Part shown: piece by piece, positions 22,042 to 31,343 of the stretch
How the letters are laid out: each line of letters begins with the position of its first letter
How positions within the stretch are numbered: position 1 is the stretch's first letter
Source of the DNA: Planctomycetota bacterium
GTDB taxonomy: Bacteria > Planctomycetota > Phycisphaerae > Sedimentisphaerales > Anaerobacaceae
DNA: 41,288 bases
Assembly (NCBI GenBank): GCA_023481165.1
Contig: JAMCWO010000337.1
Span: forward strand, 1-41,288
Reading direction: 5' to 3'
Notes under the pieces: model-generated
What the model saw: the letters and a program-made list of their open reading frames with translations, nothing else
Databases searched by the model: none
Told to the model about the DNA's origin: nothing
Translations under genes and position numbers: made by a program

Positions 22042-22928
22042 CACGCCGTCCTCAACGCGCTGACATCGCTTCGAGTGAACAGGCCGCTCGGCCGGAACAC
22101 CAGGATCAGCAACAGGACCACGATGGAAACGGCCTCTTTGTAAGCGGAGGACTGGCTCGTCACGAAGGCCTCCAGCAGGCCGAGAAACAGGCCCGCCGCG
22201 ACCGCTCCCATGCTGTTGCCGAGCCCGCCGATAATGGCCACGGTAAAGCCCTTGATCGCCAGGGGGGCTCCCATGTCATATTGGGTTTGCGTCACCGGCG
22301 AGATCACGCAGCCCGCCAAGGCGCCGATGCCGGCGCTGAGCATGAAGGACAGCGTCACCATCCAGCGGTCGTTGATGCCGCACAGGCGGGCCGCCATCCG
22401 GTCGTCGGCGCAGGCCCGCATGGCCCGGCCGGTCAGCGTGAAACGAAAGAACAAGGTCAGCGCCGCGACAATGACGGCACTGACGCCCAGGACCCAGAAG
22501 ACCTGCAAGGAGACGCCCGCGCCCAGGATCGTGACGGTGGAGACCGCCGTGCCGGTGAAGTAGGGCAGTGACCGGACCGTCTCACCCCAGAGGTGGAGCA
22601 TGGCCTCGCGAATCACGATGGACAGGCCGATCGTGACGACGATCAGCCGCAGGACCGAGGCATTCTTCACGGGCCGGATGAAGACGATCTCGAGTAGTCC
22701 ACCGAGCAGGGCCGTCACCAGCACCGCCCCGGCAATGGCTGCCGGCAGCGGCAGGACGTGCGACAGGCTGATCGCCGTCATGGCGCCGACGATCAGGAAC
22801 TCCCCCTGAGCGAAGTTGATGATTCCGGTGCACGCGTAGATGATGTTGAACCCGATGGCCACGATCGCATAGATGCTGCCGACCGTGATGCCCGACCGGG
22901 CGTACTCTACGATTTGGGGAAGGTTCAT
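22041..22928 (-). CDS. livH: branched-chain amino acid ABC transporter permease
   Basis: 295 aa. LivH landmarks are AIVAIGFNIIYACTGIINFA, RPVKNASVLRLIVVTIGLSI, and RAMRACADDRMAARLCGIN in the coupling loop. It is the second channel subunit. I start it at ATG 22928 (MNLPQIVEYARSGITVGSIYA), which gives the normal family N-terminus. The long upstream extension possible in this frame has no family support. Confidence 0.95.
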   Translation of the reverse strand: MNLPQIVEYARSGITVGSIYAIVAIGFNIIYACTGIINFAQGEFLIVGAMTAISLSHVLPLPAAIAGAVLVTALLGGLLEIVFIRPVKNASVLRLIVVTIGLSIVIREAMLHLWGETVRSLPYFTGTAVSTVTILGAGVSLQVFWVLGVSAVIVAALTLFFRFTLTGRAMRACADDRMAARLCGINDRWMVTLSFMLSAGIGALAGCVISPVTQTQYDMGAPLAIKGFTVAIIGGLGNSMGAVAAGLFLGLLEAFVTSQSSAYKEAVSIVVLLLILVFRPSGLFTRSDVSALRTA

Positions 22929-23010
22929 TCCAGCGAGATCCCCGGGGTTTCGCCCGTGCCGCCCTCGGCGCCACTCATCGTGGCGCCGAGGGCCGGCACA
23001 GTGCGGGGAG

Positions 23011-24249
23011 TTACTTCTTCTGGTACACGGCGAACTTGCCGTCCACCACGGTGAGTATCTCAAACGCATTCTGATCCAGCCCGTTGTGGTCGGCCGCCGA
23101 GAGGTTGAAGATGCCGCCGGTGCCGACGACGCCCTTGAGATTCTCGAGGGCATCGCGGACCTTGTCCGTGTCGGTGCTGCCGGCTTTCTTGATAGCCTCC
23201 GTCAGGAGCAGCAGGGCGTCATAGGCGTGGCCGCCGAACGTGCTGGCGTCTTCTTTGTAGCGCGTCTCGTAACTGCTCTTGTAATCCACCAGGAGCTTCT
23301 TCTGTGGATTGTCGGCGGGCAGGGCATCCGCCACGAGCAGCCGGCCGCATGGGAAAATGGTACCGTTGGTCGCCTCGCCGCCGGCCTGGACATATCTGAT
23401 GTTGCCGAACCCGTGGCTCTGGAACAACGGCACGTTGAACCCGATCTGCTTCATGTTCTTGGCGATGAGGGCCTGAGCGGGAACGACGGACCAATTGATC
23501 ACCGCCTGGACCTCCGCCCCCTTGACCTTCGTCAGGACGCCGGTCAGATCGGTCTCCTTGGCATCATACGCCTCGATGGCGGCGATCGTGATGCCGTACT
23601 CGTCTTTCAGGGCTTTCAGTTGGTCGCCGCCGGCGATGCCGAAGCCGTCGTTGCTCGTGACCACGCCGACCTTCGTAATCCCTGCGTCCTTCATCGTCTG
23701 CAGGATCCGCCGGGCGGCGTCGCTATCCTTCTGCGGGGTCTTGAACACATAGCTCGCGACCGGGTTGACGATGGTCTCCGCCGCGGCACAGGACAGCAGG
23801 ATCGTCTTGCCTTCCTGACAGATGTTTTTGATCGCCATCGTCTCGCCGCTGGTGGACGGGCCGATGATCGCCAGGACTTTGTCCTCCTCGATGAGCTGCT
23901 TGGCCAGCGAGACGGCCTGGGTCGGCGTGGTGGCGGAATCCTTGATGACCAGTTGGATCGGCCGACCGTTGATCCCACCGGCGCCGTTGAGCTTCTCCAC
24001 GAACATTTCGGCGGTCTTGGCCTCCGGTCCGCCGAGATTCGCGGCTCCGCCCGTCACGGCAAAAATCGCTCCGACCTTGATTGGCTCACCCTGGGCAGTC
24101 GACTTCACGGGGGGTGCCGGAGCGGCCTTGCCCGACGGTGCTTCCGCCTTCTTTTGGGGGGCCGGTGTCGGGGTCTTCTTGCAGCCGGAGCCTGCCAGAA
24201 GGATGCCTGCCAGGCACAGACTCAAGGTTTCTAACGCCTTCGTTCTCAT
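23011..24249 (-). CDS. livJ: substrate-binding lipoprotein of the Liv ABC transporter
   Basis: 412 aa. A lipoprotein signal (LCLAGILLAGSGC, Cys about 24) is followed by a proline/alanine-rich linker, then a type 1 periplasmic binding fold: IKVGAIFAVTGGAANLGGPE, GGINGRPIQLVIKDSATTPTQAV, IIGPSTSGETMAI, SCAAAETI. It captures the amino acid or related ligand outside the membrane and delivers it to LivHM. AAGGAAGG upstream of ATG 24249 gives the start. A short perfect hairpin (GACCCG/CGGGTC, 24266-24279) lies just upstream in the leader. It is the first gene of the minus-strand series. Confidence 0.93.
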   Translation of the reverse strand: MRTKALETLSLCLAGILLAGSGCKKTPTPAPQKKAEAPSGKAAPAPPVKSTAQGEPIKVGAIFAVTGGAANLGGPEAKTAEMFVEKLNGAGGINGRPIQLVIKDSATTPTQAVSLAKQLIEEDKVLAIIGPSTSGETMAIKNICQEGKTILLSCAAAETIVNPVASYVFKTPQKDSDAARRILQTMKDAGITKVGVVTSNDGFGIAGGDQLKALKDEYGITIAAIEAYDAKETDLTGVLTKVKGAEVQAVINWSVVPAQALIAKNMKQIGFNVPLFQSHGFGNIRYVQAGGEATNGTIFPCGRLLVADALPADNPQKKLLVDYKSSYETRYKEDASTFGGHAYDALLLLTEAIKKAGSTDTDKVRDALENLKGVVGTGGIFNLSAADHNGLDQNAFEILTVVDGKFAVYQKK

Positions 24250-24774
24250 GGTTGCCTTCCTTTCCGACCCGTTCGGGTCAAAGTCTGCAAAACGGTTCTC
24301 ATCTTCCGTCACAGTCGCAGGGGGAGTTCCCGGGCCCTGGTTCCTGGAGGTGTCGCGCGGGGGAAATCATCAAATCGCCTTTATGCTCTCACCGGCTTGT
24401 CTCTCACACAGCACCAGCGGAATCCCCGGATGCACACGCACCCCACAGGCTCCACACCAGCCTCTTAAAGTATCGCCTTGGCTTTACCACGTCAAGCCTC
24501 AATGACCTTGCCGGAAAACGAACATGTGGCCGGTCTCCGAGATCGCCGTAAGTCCTTGTCGTGACACCAATAAAGAAGATCTTGGTGCGGGCCGGTTTCA
24601 GGTTTTGGACCGCCGCACGAACGAGAACACCCCAGGGGTTTCTGAGGGGCAGGGCTTGCCACTCAATTCCGACCACACCCGGAAAAACCGCAGAAGTACG
24701 GACGGGCGCGTTATAGATAGAACCTCAGAGGCACTATATAGTAGTAACTGTGGTTGGATGTAAGGGGAGTAAAG
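24250..24774. other. divergent intergenic region between livJ and the LEPR-XLL gene
   Basis: The 525-bp gap must hold promoters for both divergent genes. An AT-rich CACTATATAGTAGTAACTG at 24732-24750 lies about 25 bp before the plus-strand start and could be a -10 area. The GACCCG hairpin is in the livJ leader. A minus-strand frame at 24404-24676 has no recognisable family and no clear start signal. Confidence 0.5.
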
Positions 24775-26784
24775 GTGTTGACTGACATCCTACAGTGGCT
24801 GAGGACGAAGACCGGCGTGGCGCAGCAGGCACCACACGCCGGGAGATTTAATTTCGAATCCCTGGAGCCCCGGGTCCTCCTGAGTGCGGATTTGGCAGGC
24901 GTTCAACCGGTTCTCGCCGATGAGGCCGTCCCCGCGGACCCGGTCGTCTACGTCGATCTGAACGGCCAGGGTGGTCAGCAGCAGGAATTACCGCCCGTCC
25001 TGACCCTCGAGGCATCACCCGGCGCTGGGACGAGCAGGCAACTCGACACGATGTACAGCGGCGGGACGAATGGGCCCCTGGTCGGGCCCTTGGATTTCTC
25101 GGACACGACGCCGCCGACGATTGATAGTATCCGCATCTCTCCCAGCTCGGTCCCGCTGGGCAGCAGCTTCCAGGTCACCTACACGGTCTCCGACAGCGGG
25201 GGATCGGGATTGAACAGCGTCCAGTTGCAGCGGAGCAATGACCAGAACACCTGGCAATTTGTCGCGCAGAACTCCGCCTTGGGGAATGGGCCGGTCACTG
25301 GCGCTCTCTCGGATACTCCTGGCGCGGAAGGCGACTGGTGGTACAGAATTCAGGTGTTCGACGTGGCCCTCAACTCGATCACACTGGCGCCGCCGCTCCA
25401 AGTGACGGTGAGCCCGGACATCACACCGCCAAGTCCGAATCCGAGCGCGTGGTCGGTGGTGCCGCATGCGACAGGCGCGACCTCGATACAGATGGCGGCT
25501 ATGACGGCGGCCGATGCCAACGGTGTGGAGTACTACTTCCACGAGATCAGCGGCAATCCAGGGGCGACCGAGAGCGGTTGGCAGGATAGTAATGTATATG
25601 AGGACACGGGCTTGCTGCCGAGCACGACCTATACATACCAAGTGAAGACCCGCGACAAATCGCCCAACCACAACGAAACCGCCTACTCCGGCCCGGCCCC
25701 GGCGCTAACCGACGCCGACACGACGCCGCCGAGCCCAAATCCGAGCACGTGGGCGGTCGCGCCGTATGCCACCGCCGAGAGGACCGACTCGATTCGGATG
25801 GTGGCGACGGCGGCCACGGATGTCAGCGGCGTGGAATACTATTTCCGCGAGATCAGCGACAACCCCGGCGCAACGGACAGTGGCTGGCAGGACAGCAATA
25901 TATATGAGGACACGGGTCTGCTGCCGAGCACGACCTATACGTACCAGGTGATGACCCGCGACATGTCGCCGAACCACAATCAGACGCAGCCGACGGAGCC
26001 CGCTTCGGCCACGACGTTGGCGGACACGACCCCGCCGGTTCCAAGTCCGAGCACCTGGGCGGCCGCGCCGTATGCCACGGGAATTGGCTCGGTCTTCATG
26101 GCGGCAAATGTGGCGACTGACGTCAGCGGCGTGGAGTACTACTTCCACGAGACCAGCGGCAATCCGGGGGCGACGGACAGCGCCTGGCAGGACAGCAATG
26201 TGTATGAGGATACCGGTCTATCGTCCGGTACCGTGTACACGTATGTGGTCAAGACGCGGGACAGGTCGGTAAACCACAACGAGGGACAGTACTCGGCGGC
26301 GGCTTCGGTCACCACCCCCAGTCCCGTCTATCGTTTCTGGTCGTTGGTTTTGCAGCGGCACTTCTATACGATTTGGGAGGGCGAGAAGAACAAGCTCATC
26401 AACAACTACGCCAACGTCTGGACCTATGAGCAGGTGGCGTACTACGCCTTTGCCGGCGCCACCGATCCACTCGCGGCGCCCGTCTACCGCTTCTGGTCGG
26501 CCTCGCTCCAGACCCATTTCTACACAATGAACGCCGCCGAGCGCGACAAGCTCATCAAGGACTACCCGAGCGTGTGGACTCCGGAAGGCGCGGCTTTTTA
26601 TACCTACGCGAAGGATGCGCCTCCGCAGGGAACGAGCGCAGTCTACCGCTTCTGGTCCGGCAGCGCCCATTTCTACACGATCAACGCCGCGGAGCGCGAC
26701 AAGCTGATCAACGATCCCCTGCACATCTGGACGTACGAGATGGAGGCCTGGTACGCCTACCCCGCCCCGATCGCGCCTGCGTAG
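24775..26784 (+). CDS. LEPR-XLL surface protein with FN3-like and DUF5648-like repeats
   Basis: About 669 aa. The N-terminus carries FNFESLEPRVLLSADL (about 27-40), the LEPR-XLL sorting-type signal typical of large planctomycete and other Gram-negative surface proteins. A Big-like part (TTPPTIDSIRISPSSVPLGS) follows, then three ~98-residue FN3-like repeats (about 218-515), each with GVEYYF-E-S-NPGAT and YEDTGL....TYTY. Three ~45-residue repeats VYRFWS..HFYT....E.DKLI....W.YE..AYYA match DUF5648. GGGGAG precedes GTG 24775; TTG 24778 is possible. It is likely exported, but I see no classical signal peptide or C-terminal anchor. Function unknown, possibly adhesion or carbohydrate contact. Confidence 0.85.
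   Translation: MLTDILQWLRTKTGVAQQAPHAGRFNFESLEPRVLLSADLAGVQPVLADEAVPADPVVYVDLNGQGGQQQELPPVLTLEASPGAGTSRQLDTMYSGGTNGPLVGPLDFSDTTPPTIDSIRISPSSVPLGSSFQVTYTVSDSGGSGLNSVQLQRSNDQNTWQFVAQNSALGNGPVTGALSDTPGAEGDWWYRIQVFDVALNSITLAPPLQVTVSPDITPPSPNPSAWSVVPHATGATSIQMAAMTAADANGVEYYFHEISGNPGATESGWQDSNVYEDTGLLPSTTYTYQVKTRDKSPNHNETAYSGPAPALTDADTTPPSPNPSTWAVAPYATAERTDSIRMVATAATDVSGVEYYFREISDNPGATDSGWQDSNIYEDTGLLPSTTYTYQVMTRDMSPNHNQTQPTEPASATTLADTTPPVPSPSTWAAAPYATGIGSVFMAANVATDVSGVEYYFHETSGNPGATDSAWQDSNVYEDTGLSSGTVYTYVVKTRDRSVNHNEGQYSAAASVTTPSPVYRFWSLVLQRHFYTIWEGEKNKLINNYANVWTYEQVAYYAFAGATDPLAAPVYRFWSASLQTHFYTMNAAERDKLIKDYPSVWTPEGAAFYTYAKDAPPQGTSAVYRFWSGSAHFYTINAAERDKLINDPLHIWTYEMEAWYAYPAPIAPA
25420..26310 (+). 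repeat. three ~300-bp tandem repeats inside the LEPR-XLL gene
   Basis: Units begin near 25420, 25720 and 26026. Identical stretches such as GAGGACACGGG and GGCAGGACAGCAAT recur at corresponding positions. Similarity at DNA level is high enough for unit gain or loss by recombination. Confidence 0.8.
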
Positions 26785-26795
26785 ACGACGCCAAC

Positions 26796-27512
26796 CTACT
26801 TCAATCCTGCCACCACGAAGAGCAACTCGGCGTCTTCCTGGGCCTTGAGGCGCAGCTCCGGCGCGCCGACGATCAGGGCGGCATCCAGGTGACGCAGGGT
26901 CTCGTCGCCCACAAAGACGCCGCCTCCTTCCACCACGTACAGGTAGCCGCCGTGATCCTTCGGGAACTTGTAAGTCACGGTCTCGGCCTTCTGGAGAAAG
27001 CAGGAGTACACCTTGGCGTCCGAGGCGATCGGGAGACTGCCGGGATCGTCGTTGGAGACCAGGGGCAGCAGCCGGTTGGTCCGCTCTTCCCGTTCCACCT
27101 GCTTCTGCTGCACCGCGGGCTTGAGCCCCGGGGTGTGCGGCATGAACCACATCTGGATGAAACGCATGATCTGATCCGGCCGGTGGTTGATCTCCGAGTG
27201 GAACATGCCTTTGCCCACGGTCGTGTGCTGAACCCAGCCCTTCTGGAGGACGCCCCCTTTGCCGTGCTCATCGGCGTGGCGGAACTCGCCTTCGGCGCAG
27301 TATGTCACCACCTCGATCTCGCGGTGCGGGTGCAGGGGCCAGACCGCGCCCGGCGCGAGCGTGTCATCGTTGAAGACCCGCAGCGTGCCGAATTGGATGT
27401 AGTTGGGATCGTAGTACTCACCGAAGGAGAAGTGCCAGCGGCCCGTGAAGGTCCCACTCTCGATCCGGCCCTGGGCCTGATAGATCTCCTCGGCTCTGCG
27501 CACGGTGATCAT
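26796..27512 (-). CDS. pirin family protein
   Basis: 238 aa from ATG 27512 (MITVRRAEEIYQAQGRIESG), the usual YhhW/pirin start; an upstream ATG at 27560 adds 16 basic residues of no family value. It is a bicupin with metal-site residues in HPHREIEVVTY and GMFHSEIN. The second cupin ends in LFVVAGLK. Pirins bind Fe and act as quercetinases or redox-linked regulators; the substrate here is unknown. It converges with the LEPR-XLL gene (12-bp gap). Part of its sequence (27393-27417) is repeated exactly in the mraZ 5' region. Confidence 0.93.
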   Translation of the reverse strand: MITVRRAEEIYQAQGRIESGTFTGRWHFSFGEYYDPNYIQFGTLRVFNDDTLAPGAVWPLHPHREIEVVTYCAEGEFRHADEHGKGGVLQKGWVQHTTVGKGMFHSEINHRPDQIMRFIQMWFMPHTPGLKPAVQQKQVEREERTNRLLPLVSNDDPGSLPIASDAKVYSCFLQKAETVTYKFPKDHGGYLYVVEGGGVFVGDETLRHLDAALIVGAPELRLKAQEDAELLFVVAGLK

Positions 27513-28033
27513 CGGCGCTATCGCTGATTCCAGTCGTTCTTTCCGTCGGCTTCGGTTCATATCCGCAGCATAGCCAGCTCTGCGGCCGGGCCAATAGGGA
27601 AAACCGGCGGGAGGATTAGGGATTCTGTTGCTGGCGTCCGATAAAGGATAAAGGAAGCCACAGGGGATCTGTAACTTGCACGGCGGCGGGGGCGGCACTC
27701 CTGCAAAACGGGGATTGGGCTTATGCTGTCCAAGGAAATGCGCGCTGGGATTTCCTTGAGCAATTACAGCCTAACCCGATGTGAATCAATCACTTACCGT
27801 CTGATAGCAGGATTGGAAGCGATCCGTCCCTCTTCAAACAAGGCCCAGATCCGTTCCGCGAAAGGGCAGGCTTCCGCAGGGAAATCTCACCACTTCGTCA
27901 GTTCCTGTGAATTGGAGTTCTGGCAAGATGCGAAAATTGCATAAACCCTGATACTTGCGCCGATTATGCAAAGAGACAGTGACATCATCGTGACAGAACA
28001 GCGAAAAAATTCGCAAAAAAGTGGGCAAGAGTG
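27513..28033. other. divergent intergenic region between the pirin gene and mraZ
   Basis: Contains the inverted repeat TTGCATAA (27937-27944) / TTATGCAA (27964-27971) with a 19-bp spacer, and a GTGACATCATCGTGAC direct repeat (27979-27994). An A-rich run lies just before the mraZ promoter. No coding frame is convincing. The inverted repeat could be an operator for mraZ. Confidence 0.5.
27937..27971. promoter_or_regulatory. 8-bp inverted repeat, operator-like
   Basis: TTGCATAA and its exact complement TTATGCAA are spaced 27 bp centre to centre. It lies about 65 bp upstream of the mraZ -35 box. The spacing suits a dimeric regulator binding two turns or more apart, or a weak cruciform. Regulator unknown. 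Confidence 0.35.
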
Positions 28034-28061
28034 TTGACATTGTGGGGGGCGATGGTAGAAT
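28034..28061 (+). promoter_or_regulatory. sigma-70-type promoter for mraZ
   Basis: TTGACA at 28034-28039 and TAGAAT at 28056-28061 are separated by 16 bp. A consensus -35 with one mismatch in the -10 is a strong match. Transcription would begin near 28068, downstream of the first possible mraZ start codons. This conflicts with a start at 28031 or 28052. Confidence 0.55.
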
Positions 28062-28570
28062 TCCCCTCCATAAGACGACCGAGTGGGACAGTTGGATGTA
28101 GTTGGGATCGTAGTACGTACCAACACGTAGTCGATGACAAAGGCCGCGTGCTGATCTCCAACAAGCTCAGGAACCAGATCGACGCCGAGGAGCATGGCGC
28201 CAACTTCTATCTGGTCCTTGGGGCCAACGGCATCCTCTGTCTATACCCCGAAAAGGATTTCGAGCGGCTCGTGTTGTCGGTCGCGCCGGGGGCGACCGCA
28301 CCGGATGAAGCGGTCGCCTTCGAGCGTATCAGCTTCGCCATGTCGAGCAAGATCGAGTTGGACAACCAGGGCCGGCTGCTGCTGAACGAAAGACTCCGCA
28401 AGCGGGCCGGCCTCAAGGAGGAGATCACGCTGGTGGGTGTCCGGGACCACATCGAGCTGTGGAACACGCAGGACTGGGAGCAGTATCTGAACGATCACAT
28501 GCCCCAGTACCAGCAGCAGATGACCCAGGCACGGCAATTCGTTATGCAACAGCAGACCAAGGAGTTGTGA
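28052..28570 (+). CDS. mraZ: MraZ transcriptional regulator of the division cluster, 5' end abnormal
   Basis: The core has both AbrB/SpoVT-like repeats: TYQHVVDDKGRVLISNKLR and SKIELDNQGRLLLNERLRKRAGL. MraZ represses its own dcw promoter by binding TGGGN repeats. The normal N-terminus is M-F-x-G directly before the tyrosine of the first repeat. Here that is replaced by 26 odd residues, part of which is encoded by a 25-bp copy of pirin-gene sequence (28092-28116). ATG 28052 overlaps the predicted -10, and no in-frame ATG, GTG or TTG lies between 28068 and the conserved core. TGGGA-TGGAT-TGGGA at 28084, 28093 and 28103 may be MraZ boxes. The gene may be 5'-damaged or use an unusual start. Confidence 0.8.
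   Translation: MVEFPSIRRPSGTVGCSWDRSTYQHVVDDKGRVLISNKLRNQIDAEEHGANFYLVLGANGILCLYPEKDFERLVLSVAPGATAPDEAVAFERISFAMSSKIELDNQGRLLLNERLRKRAGLKEEITLVGVRDHIELWNTQDWEQYLNDHMPQYQQQMTQARQFVMQQQTKEL
28092..28116 (+). repeat. 25-bp exact copy of 27393-27417
   Basis: A perfect 25-bp match, beginning TTGGATGTAGTTGGGATCG, shared with the antisense of the pirin gene about 700 bp away in the same orientation. In the pirin gene it encodes the conserved YYDPNYIQ; here it covers the spot where the mraZ start should be. Confidence 0.9.
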
Positions 28571-28588
28571 CGCTGTGTGGGAGGCCTA

Positions 28589-28792
28589 GTGACCAGGATG
28601 GACAACCTTCGAATCATCAAGGAGGCTCTGGCGGGCGAAAGGCCCGTGGATGAGCAGACACACGCCGCGATGGCAATTGTCGCCGAGCGGCTCCAGCGGC
28701 TCAAACAGAGCAGCAGTCTCTTTGCGAGTATCACGTTCTCGCCTCATGTGAAGAAGCTCCAGCGGCAGGCCGAGGCGTTGGTCTTGGGCTGA
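28589..28792 (+). CDS. small hypothetical protein between mraZ and rsmH
   Basis: About 67 aa. A helical, charged peptide (NLRIIKEALAGERPVDEQTH, AAMAIVAERLQRLKQSSSLF, VKKLQRQAEALVLG), probably a short amphipathic or coiled-coil protein. GGGAGG lies 5 bp before GTG 28589; ATG 28598 is an alternative start three codons later. It is 18 bp after mraZ, so it is likely in the same transcript. I do not recognise a family. Confidence 0.55.
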   Translation: MTRMDNLRIIKEALAGERPVDEQTHAAMAIVAERLQRLKQSSSLFASITFSPHVKKLQRQAEALVLG

Positions 28793-28805
28793 TGGGACCG
28801 GATTT

Positions 28806-28948
28806 GCCCCTCGCTCCCCGCCAGTCGCTGCCGGCGCGAGGGGCAGGTGGAGCGGGTTTCGACCTGTCGGTCGGGTGGCACCGCCAAACTTGTTTGACGG
28901 TGTGATCTGGGTGGCTGGCAAGCCCACGGGCAAACGAGTTTGCCCGTG
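28806..28948. repeat. three hairpins in the leader between the small gene and rsmH
   Basis: Hairpin 1 is GCCCCTCGC/GCGAGGGGC at 28806-28814/28836-28844. Hairpin 2 is CACCGCCAAAC/GTTTGACGGTG at 28879-28889/28892-28902, with one mismatch. Hairpin 3 is CACGGGCAAAC/GTTTGCCCGTG at 28925-28935/28938-28948, perfect. Hairpins 2 and 3 share the CAAAC-NN-GTTTG core and look like two variants of one palindromic family. No T-tract follows any of them. Confidence 0.75.
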
Positions 28949-28985
28949 CCACCCGGCGAGATGGTCGAGGTGAGGCGAGGCAGCG

Positions 28986-29888
<903 letters not shown>

Positions 29889-29955
29889 GGCCGCGAGGCG
29901 CAGGACCGAACGACCCACGCAGGGATGAGTGACACGGTGTGAACGGAGTAGAACC

Positions 29956-31086
29956 ATGACGTCGGATGCGAAGATCGGCTTGCTCTTGGGACTGGTATTC
30001 ATTTTTGTGATCGCTTTCGTCATCAACGGCCTGCCTTCCTTGCGGCCGCCGACGATGGGCAAAGCGGACGTGAGCACCATCACGGGCGAGGACTTCGTGG
30101 CCGGCGTCGAAGGCAAGGCAGCGACAGCGGCGAACTGGGACAGCTCTTTGGATCAGCCGCGGACCGGCAATGAGCCTGCACCCGTGGCCGCGGAGTCGCC
30201 GAAGCCGGCAGTGTCGGAGATGCCGCAATCGTCCGGGCCGCTGGCCTCCGGGCCCCAGGCCTCTCCGTCGCCGACAGCCAGTGGCGAGGGCGTTCGCTTC
30301 AGCCTGCCGCTGCCCGCGGCCATTGGGAAGATCCTGGACCAACTCCCGGTCGTAGTGCCGCCGAGTCGGGCGGATACGTACAGCATGGATACGCCGAAAC
30401 CCGCGCCGGAGCAGCCCACGCCCAGTGAGCATCCGCCGGTGGCGACGGCTTCCCAGCCGCGCGTCGAACCGCCGGCCGAGCCCACCCCGGCTGAGGCGCC
30501 TGCCAAGGCGGCCGATGTCGTCGAGTCGGCCAGACCGGCGCCGGTCGCATCCAAACCGGCGACTATCCCTGGCGGCAAGACCTACATGGTAGTGGCTGGG
30601 GATACCTTGCCCGCGATCGCCAAGAAGTTCTATGGCCCCGAGGAAGGCAACCGACTGGCCAACATCGACCGGATTTACCAGGCCAATCTAACGTTGTTGC
30701 CGTCGCCCGCCGAGGTCAAGGCCGGCCAGAAGCTCATTATTCCGCCGCCGTTGCCGCCGCTGGCGAAGCCGACGACCACGCTCACGACCGCGGCCAAGAC
30801 GACGACCACGCCCGCGCCCAATCCGAACAAGCCGTCCGACATGCTGCCCCAGGCACTCTTCGAGAAGGTGGAAGCCCTGGGTAAGCGGGCCCCGGCCGCC
30901 GTGCCGCCGCCGACGCCGCAGGACCGGTGGTACACGGTCCAGGATGGGGACAGCCTGTGGAAGATCGCGGCCGCCCAGCTTGGCGCCGGGTCGCGCTGGG
31001 ATGAGATCCACAAGCTCAACGCCGAGATCCTGACCAGCCAGGATGCGCTGAAGGTGGGCATGAAGCTGCGCCTGCCGGCGAAGTAG
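29956..31086 (+). CDS. membrane-anchored protein with two LysM domains
   Basis: 376 aa. An N-terminal helix (KIGLLLGLVFIFVIAFVING) anchors it. A ~170-residue proline/alanine/threonine-rich linker follows. LysM 1 (about 210-265; KTYMVVAGDTLPAIAKKFYG) and LysM 2 at the C-terminus (WYTVQDGDSLWKIAAAQLG ... GMKLRLPAK) would bind peptidoglycan glycan chains. GGAG precedes ATG 29956. It sits between rsmH and the FtsL-like gene and overlaps neither, so it is probably a division-cluster protein specific to this lineage. Similar LysM proteins exist in other planctomycete clusters as I recall, but no named function. Confidence 0.85.
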   Translation: MTSDAKIGLLLGLVFIFVIAFVINGLPSLRPPTMGKADVSTITGEDFVAGVEGKAATAANWDSSLDQPRTGNEPAPVAAESPKPAVSEMPQSSGPLASGPQASPSPTASGEGVRFSLPLPAAIGKILDQLPVVVPPSRADTYSMDTPKPAPEQPTPSEHPPVATASQPRVEPPAEPTPAEAPAKAADVVESARPAPVASKPATIPGGKTYMVVAGDTLPAIAKKFYGPEEGNRLANIDRIYQANLTLLPSPAEVKAGQKLIIPPPLPPLAKPTTTLTTAAKTTTTPAPNPNKPSDMLPQALFEKVEALGKRAPAAVPPPTPQDRWYTVQDGDSLWKIAAAQLGAGSRWDEIHKLNAEILTSQDALKVGMKLRLPAK

Positions 31087-31088
31087 AC

Positions 31089-31343
31089 ATGAGTTCCCGT
31101 TTCTGTTTCGTTCTGGTCATCTTCTTCTTCGCAGCCACGCTGATCGTGGCCGTGTATCTGCGTGGGGCGGACAAGCGGACGTTCTACGAGGTCCGCATGT
31201 GCAAGATCGAGCAGGGCCGCTTGCAGCAGGAGTTGTGGCAAAAGCAACTGCGCGTGGAAAGCCTGATCAACCCGGCGTCGATCTCGCGGGTCGCGCAGCC
31301 GGCGCCGGCGGGGCCCGCCCGCGGCAAAAAGAAAAGCACCTAG
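31089..31343 (+). CDS. FtsL-like bitopic protein
   Basis: 84 aa. One N-terminal membrane helix (FCFVLVIFFFAATLIVAVYL) and a short charged helix (VRMCKIEQGRLQQELWQKQLRVESL) are followed by a proline/lysine-rich tail. The topology, size and position directly before ftsI match FtsL, the septal scaffold that activates FtsW-FtsI. Sequence similarity is low, as usual for FtsL, so the call rests on context. It starts 2 bp after the LysM gene. The stop TAG is the first half of an inverted repeat. Confidence 0.6.
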   Translation: MSSRFCFVLVIFFFAATLIVAVYLRGADKRTFYEVRMCKIEQGRLQQELWQKQLRVESLINPASISRVAQPAPAGPARGKKKST

